The notes under the pieces were generated by a model, which was not told the DNA's origin, searched no databases, and was given only the letters and a program-made list of their open reading frames with translations. A stretch of 64,000 nucleotides of DNA from Panopea generosa (taxonomy: Eukaryota; Mollusca; Bivalvia; Adapedonta; Hiatellidae). The stretch covers positions 17,780,301-17,844,300 of the forward strand of contig CM055909.1 in the NCBI GenBank assembly GCA_029582155.1. Reading direction: 5' to 3'. Each line of letters opens with the position of its first letter. Position 1 is the stretch's first letter. Of the stretch, positions 28,301-34,510 are shown one piece after another. Made by a program: the position numbers and the translations under genes.

Positions 28301-31300
28301 TCCTGCCATTGTCATCAGAGACGAATAGTAGGTAAATACCACCCTTGATTATCCAGCCATTGCCATCAGGGACGAATGGTAGGTAAATACCACCCTTGAT
28401 CATCATCCAGACATTGCCTTCAGGGACGAATGGTAGGTAAATACCACAATTGATCATCCAGCCATTGCCATCAGGGACGAATGATAAGTAAATACCACAC
28501 ATGATCACCAGTTACTGTCACCAGGGACGAATGGTTGATATATAACCTTTTGATCATCCAATTATTGCATCAGGGATGGTTGGTCAATACCATTTTGAAC
28601 ATCCAATTATTGCCATCAGGAACGAATGGTTGGTAAATACCCTTTTGAACATCCAGTTATTGCCATCAGGGACGAATCTTTGATATATAACCTTTGGATC
28701 ATCCAATTATTGCCATCAGGGACGAATGGTTTGTAAATACCCTTTTGAACATCCAGTTATTGCCATCAGGAAAGAATGGTTGGTATATACCCTTTTGATC
28801 ATCCAGTTATTGCCATCAAGGACGAATGGTTGGTATATACCCTTTTGATCAACAAGTTATTGCCATCAAGGACGAATGGTTAGTATATACCCTTTTGATC
28901 ATCCAGTTATTGCCATCAGGAACGAATGGTTAGTATATACCCTTTTGATCATCCAGTTATTGCCATCAAGGACGAATGGTTGGTATATACCCTTTTGATC
29001 ATCCAGTTATTGCCATCAAGGACGAACGGTTAGTATATACCCTTTTGATCATCCAGTTATTGCCATCAGGAACGAACGGTTGGTAAACGCCAGCATTGAT
29101 TATCCAGCAATTGTCATCAGGGACGAACGGTAGGTAAATATCACCCTTTATCATCCAGCAATTGTCATCAGGGACAAATTGTAGGTAAATACCACAATTG
29201 ATCATCCAGCCATTGCCACCAGGGACGAATGGTAGGTAAATACCACCCTTGATAACAAGTTACTGCCATCAGGGACGAATGGTTCATATATAACAATTTC
29301 ATCATTCAGTAATTGCCATCAGGGACGAATTGGTGGTAAATACTCTTTTGATCATCCGGTTGTTGCCGTCAGGGACGAAAGGTTGGTAAAAAACACACTT
29401 GATCATCCAGCCATTGCCATCAAGGAAGAATGGTTAGTAAATACCAACCTTGATTATCCAGTTATTGCCAACGGGGACGAATGGTTGGTAAGTACCACCC
29501 CTGATCATCCAGTTATTGCCATCTGGGACGAATGGTTGGTACATACAACCCTTAATTATCAAGTCATTACCATCAGGGATGAAAGATTGGCAAAAACCGC
29601 CCTTGATCATCAAGCAATAGCCATAAGAGACGAATGTTGGTAATTATCACACTTGATCATCGAGTGAATGCGATCAGGGACGAATGGCTGGTGAATACCT
29701 CCTTGACTTTCCAGTTATTGCCATCAGGGACAGAAGATTGGTAAATACCACACTTGATTATCAAGCAATCGCCATCAGGGACGAATGGTAGGTAAAAATC
29801 ACTCTTGATTATCCAGCAATTGTCATCAGAGACGGATAGTTGGTAAATAACCCCCCTCGATCATCCAGCCAGTGCCATCAGGGACGAATGGTTGTTAAAT
29901 ACCATCCCTGATCATCCAGCCAGTGCCATCAGGGACGGATGGTATGTAAACACCACACTCGATCATCCAGACATTTCCATCAGGGCCGAATGGTTGGTAA
30001 ATACCACCCTTGATTATCCAGCCATTGAAATAACGGACAAATGGTAGGTAAATTCCACACTTGACCATCAAGCCATTGCAATCAGGGACGAATGGTTGGT
30101 AAATACCACCCTTGATAATCCAGCAATTGTCAACAGGGACGAATGGTACGTAAATACTACCCTTGATCACTACTTATTGCACTCAGTGACGAATGGTTGG
30201 TAATTACCACGCTTGATTATCAAGCCATTGTCATCAGGGACAAATGGTTGGTAAATAACATTTTGATTATCCAGTTATTGCCATAATGGACGAATGGATG
30301 GAAAATACCGTTTTGGTCAACCAGTTATTGCCATCAGTGACGACTGGTTAATAAATACTACTATTGATCATCCAGCCAGTGCCATCAGGGACGAATGGTT
30401 GGTAGATATCATCCTTGATAATCCAGCCAGTACAATCAGGGATGTACGGTTGGTTAATACCACTCTTGATCATCCAGACATTGCCATCAGGGTCGAATGG
30501 TTGGTTAATACTAACCTTGATCATCCAGCCATTGCCATCAGGAACGAATGGTTGGTACATACCACACTTTATCATCAAGCCAGTGCCATCAGGTACGAAT
30601 GGTTGGTAGATATCATCCTTGATAATCCAGCCAATGCAATCAGGGACGTACGGTTGGTAAATACAGCTCTTGATCATCCAGACACTGCCATCAGGGTCGA
30701 ATAGTTGGTTAAAACTAACCTTGATCATCCAGCCATTGCCATCAGGAACGAATGGTTGGTACATACCACCCTTGATTATCCAACCATTGTCATCAGAGAC
30801 GGATGGTTGGTAAATACCACCCTTGATTATACATCCATTGTCATCAGGGACGAATGGTAGGTAAATACCACACTTGATCATCCAGCCAATGCAATCATAG
30901 ACGAATGGCAGGTAAATAACACCCTTGATCATCCAGTTATTGCCATCAGGGACGAATGGTTGGTAAATACCACCCTTGATTATCCAGCCATTGTCATCAG
31001 GGTCGAATGCGCATTATATTGTAAAAAACACAAATCTGGACGCCGAAGCAATGTCTAAGTGTAATATAAATAGTATAGAAAATTTAAGGTAATGTAAAGT
31101 TAAGTAAAATAGACTTGAGTGGGAAAGTGTTTTTGTGAAGAGATGTCGATCATTTAAATTGTGTTTAAGGACATTTCTTTAATTGTAGATCTGTATGTTT
31201 GTAAATATATGTACTTTTCGTAATTTTACTATAGTAAAATATAAAATTCTATATTGCACGCAAGTGGTTTGCATTCTTTCATGTGAGTTATCAGCCGTTG

Positions 31301-34300
31301 ATCATTTTATCACAGCATTGAATATGTGAAAACTGACTTACTTGATTCAATATGAGTGATAACAATTTCATGAGCTAAGAACTGTCCCCAGGACATTGCC
31401 ATTAAGGTTATTTTCTTTTCAAAATCAGTTGACGTGACCTTATGTACCATAGTACTAATTTCTCGCGGACTCGTTAACTTTTTCCCGTTACATCCAAACT
31501 GTCTTGGTTGACCTTTTCCTGAAATTTAGAATGATAACAAACACTATATATCTGCGGTATATTAAATGATTCAAAATGACACACAAAGGACTTCTCTCTC
31601 TAAAATCGAGTACTTTTTAAAAAGTTGTTCATCTATCGTAATTATCATGCTGCATATTTCGTACTGCGACAAATGACCTTTTAAACCATAAATAGCTTAA
31701 GGTGTCAACTTTATAAGTATGTACAGTGATCGGTTGATTTCATGTCAATTACATATGCGTAATAGTGCTCCTTATATCATTATACTAACATTATATTTGA
31801 TGATACCTACTTATCAATATCATAAAACATTCAGTTCAAACGAAGAATCGAAGCAACATTCATCTCAACCATATGCGTCTCTACTGTTAGAGGCATAGTA
31901 CCATCATTTGGAAAAGGAAATGCTTCCGCGTGGAAGTCGCGGTTATCAATAATCCTCGTTTCTTCTTCTTTAAAAATGCATTTTCACTGTTTTAATGCTC
32001 TTTTTAAAATAATTGAATGGCAAAATCGATGCTTGGAAATTGGGTTATGAATACATGATTTCGGAAGTCTACTTTTACTTTGTCAACAGTGTACACACTG
32101 AGAAGAAATAAAATCTCTTATATGACACATGACACCTTTCTCATCATATTTTTATAGTGCAGAGGTTGACAAACAGTAAAATGTAGGTTTCGCTTCTTTC
32201 ATTTAGGATTTTCTATGAATAACAAACCTTCAAACTTTTATTATTTACTATAGAATAATTAACAAAAATTAATGGTTGGTTTACACCTAGATAAACGAGT
32301 AAACGCCATAACTGTATTATAATGCTGTGTTATTACGTCTTGTATAACATGCTTTCCACATTGTATTAGATACAAACAACGCCGATGTGTATTGCTGCTG
32401 CCTGTGACTGACGACAGAGCTGTTTGTTGTTGTATTCCTACATTTAGATAGCGCCAACCTGCTCACATAAAAACTCAATAAGATACCAATATAAATATAT
32501 GTAAATGTTTTGTGTTGTTGTGTTGTCACCAAGCAAGCATGACATGGCAGTCACCATAGTTCCAACTGACTTATCGTTAACAACATCGTTGTGAATTGGT
32601 GCTTTGTGGCATGTGAACATTCAAAACAAAAGGTCAGAAAAGTCACATAGATGCAAGAGTAACCATGTTTTTCCTTCCATGATTTGCAGGGAATGTATCG
32701 GGATATTTTCAAAATTTTAATATCGGTTAAAGCACATTTCTCCCAATATATACCATGTTTATATTCACTAGCGGTTACTGTCAAAAGGAGATCTGCTGAA
32801 ATATGCCAAAATAAAATATTTAATTGAGAGTTTCTAACTTGGACAACGCGCCTATGTTAAACTATAACCTGATTAAATTTGCAACCTATTTTGTGACGTA
32901 CTAAATGAGTCACATTTCATCTGAGAAACATTCTGAATGACGATGTGAAGGTCGTCAAGTAGTATCTAAATTCTGTTTACCACTCGCAATTTAAAATCGA
33001 TTATGTTGTGTTTTAGTGGACTGACATACAAAATATTTGGGGCGTTTTTTTTAATCAATAGAGAAAAAACTTGATATACAAATACGTAATAGTGCCACAT
33101 TAATACCACATTGTTATAACAGAACATAGTATTTTAGAATGATGCATTTGAAACCATTACCATCTTCATAGGCATTTGTTTTCAGAAGCCGTCCTTGTTC
33201 TCTATCAGACTGGCCCCATGTTGGATTGTGCAGATTGTTACAAGAACCATCTGCAGACCGGTATATTTCGGATTTGACGCACTTTAACTTGTCAGGCTTG
33301 CATGCCCTATCTCTTTTTGCTTTCTTACGTCTTGGTTTACACATATTTCCATAACCGTTCCTGAATTGTATACTCTTTTCTATAATTTTCAATTACATTC
33401 AAATATATGAGCATTGGTCGTTCCTAGACTGGCGTTCGTAGTCGGTTCTTTATGAGTAAACCAAGCGGCATGTACAGGAAAACATAACATAATGAACAGA
33501 CAACAACGGCAGGGTTGTTATTATACACTTCTTCATTTCCATAATTGCATCTGGATTTATTGAGCCTTTGTCAACACGCGCATGCCAATTCCATAATTCA
33601 GTCATAATCTAATGAACAAATTTATTGTGCATGTTTTCAGAACATTCAAATACAGACAGAAAAAAGTATGAAACAATATTTTGAAAAGCACTACCCGCAA
33701 TGTCAAAGTTAACAATTGTTTCAATGGCATGTATGTTCGCAACTTGCATCGGCTAAGGCGACACACATCCTCCGCATTGTCCTTAACCTTGACCTTAACC
33801 AAACGTATATGATTCGTTTAAAAAACAAGACAACTTTCACAAGCACATATTTTGATGTAATTGTACGACAATGTTAATCATGTATAAAATAACATCGTCC
33901 AAAGATACTTGTAGAGATACCTTGTTTCAATGAAGTCGAATCCCTGCAAATAATGTACTCGCATGGATATGTACATTATACTGATATAATTGTGAAAATT
34001 GATTAAGCAAGTGATGTATTTCAAAGTATTTGTACATGTTTATTTTGCTTTTTGAATTTAAATGATATATTAAAGAAATATGTTTATTAGATTTAAGATT
34101 AAAATATGAAATTCACAAACACGTGTTGATGAGGTATTCATAAACCCAGGTGACCGATTAAGATAATAGAGTAGGAGCTTACAAGTTGCTGTATGTGCTG
34201 ATGAACAGTGAATGTATGTAATTAACATGTGTTAAAAATCAACACAGTCAAAATTGGAAATTTCGCATTTAATTTACAAATAACAATGACTGACAATTGT

Positions 34301-34479
34301 TTCTGATATTTTCAAAAATTTGAGGTTCAAATGTTATATTAAAGTTATGTTATGAGACTTTATCAGAGTAACAACGTACATGTAGTATCTATATATATAT
34401 ATAAAGGGAGATAATTAAATTCACAACAACGGAATTTACGATTTTTGGGATCTTTTCAGATGCTCATTCACAATCCATG

Positions 34480-34510
<31 letters not shown>

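Noticed and set aside
24955..31010. Long ORFs (up to 194 codons) within the 51-bp array as repeat proteins
   Set aside because: They occur on both strands and in several frames, end at random units and lack initiation context. The 51-bp period alone explains them.
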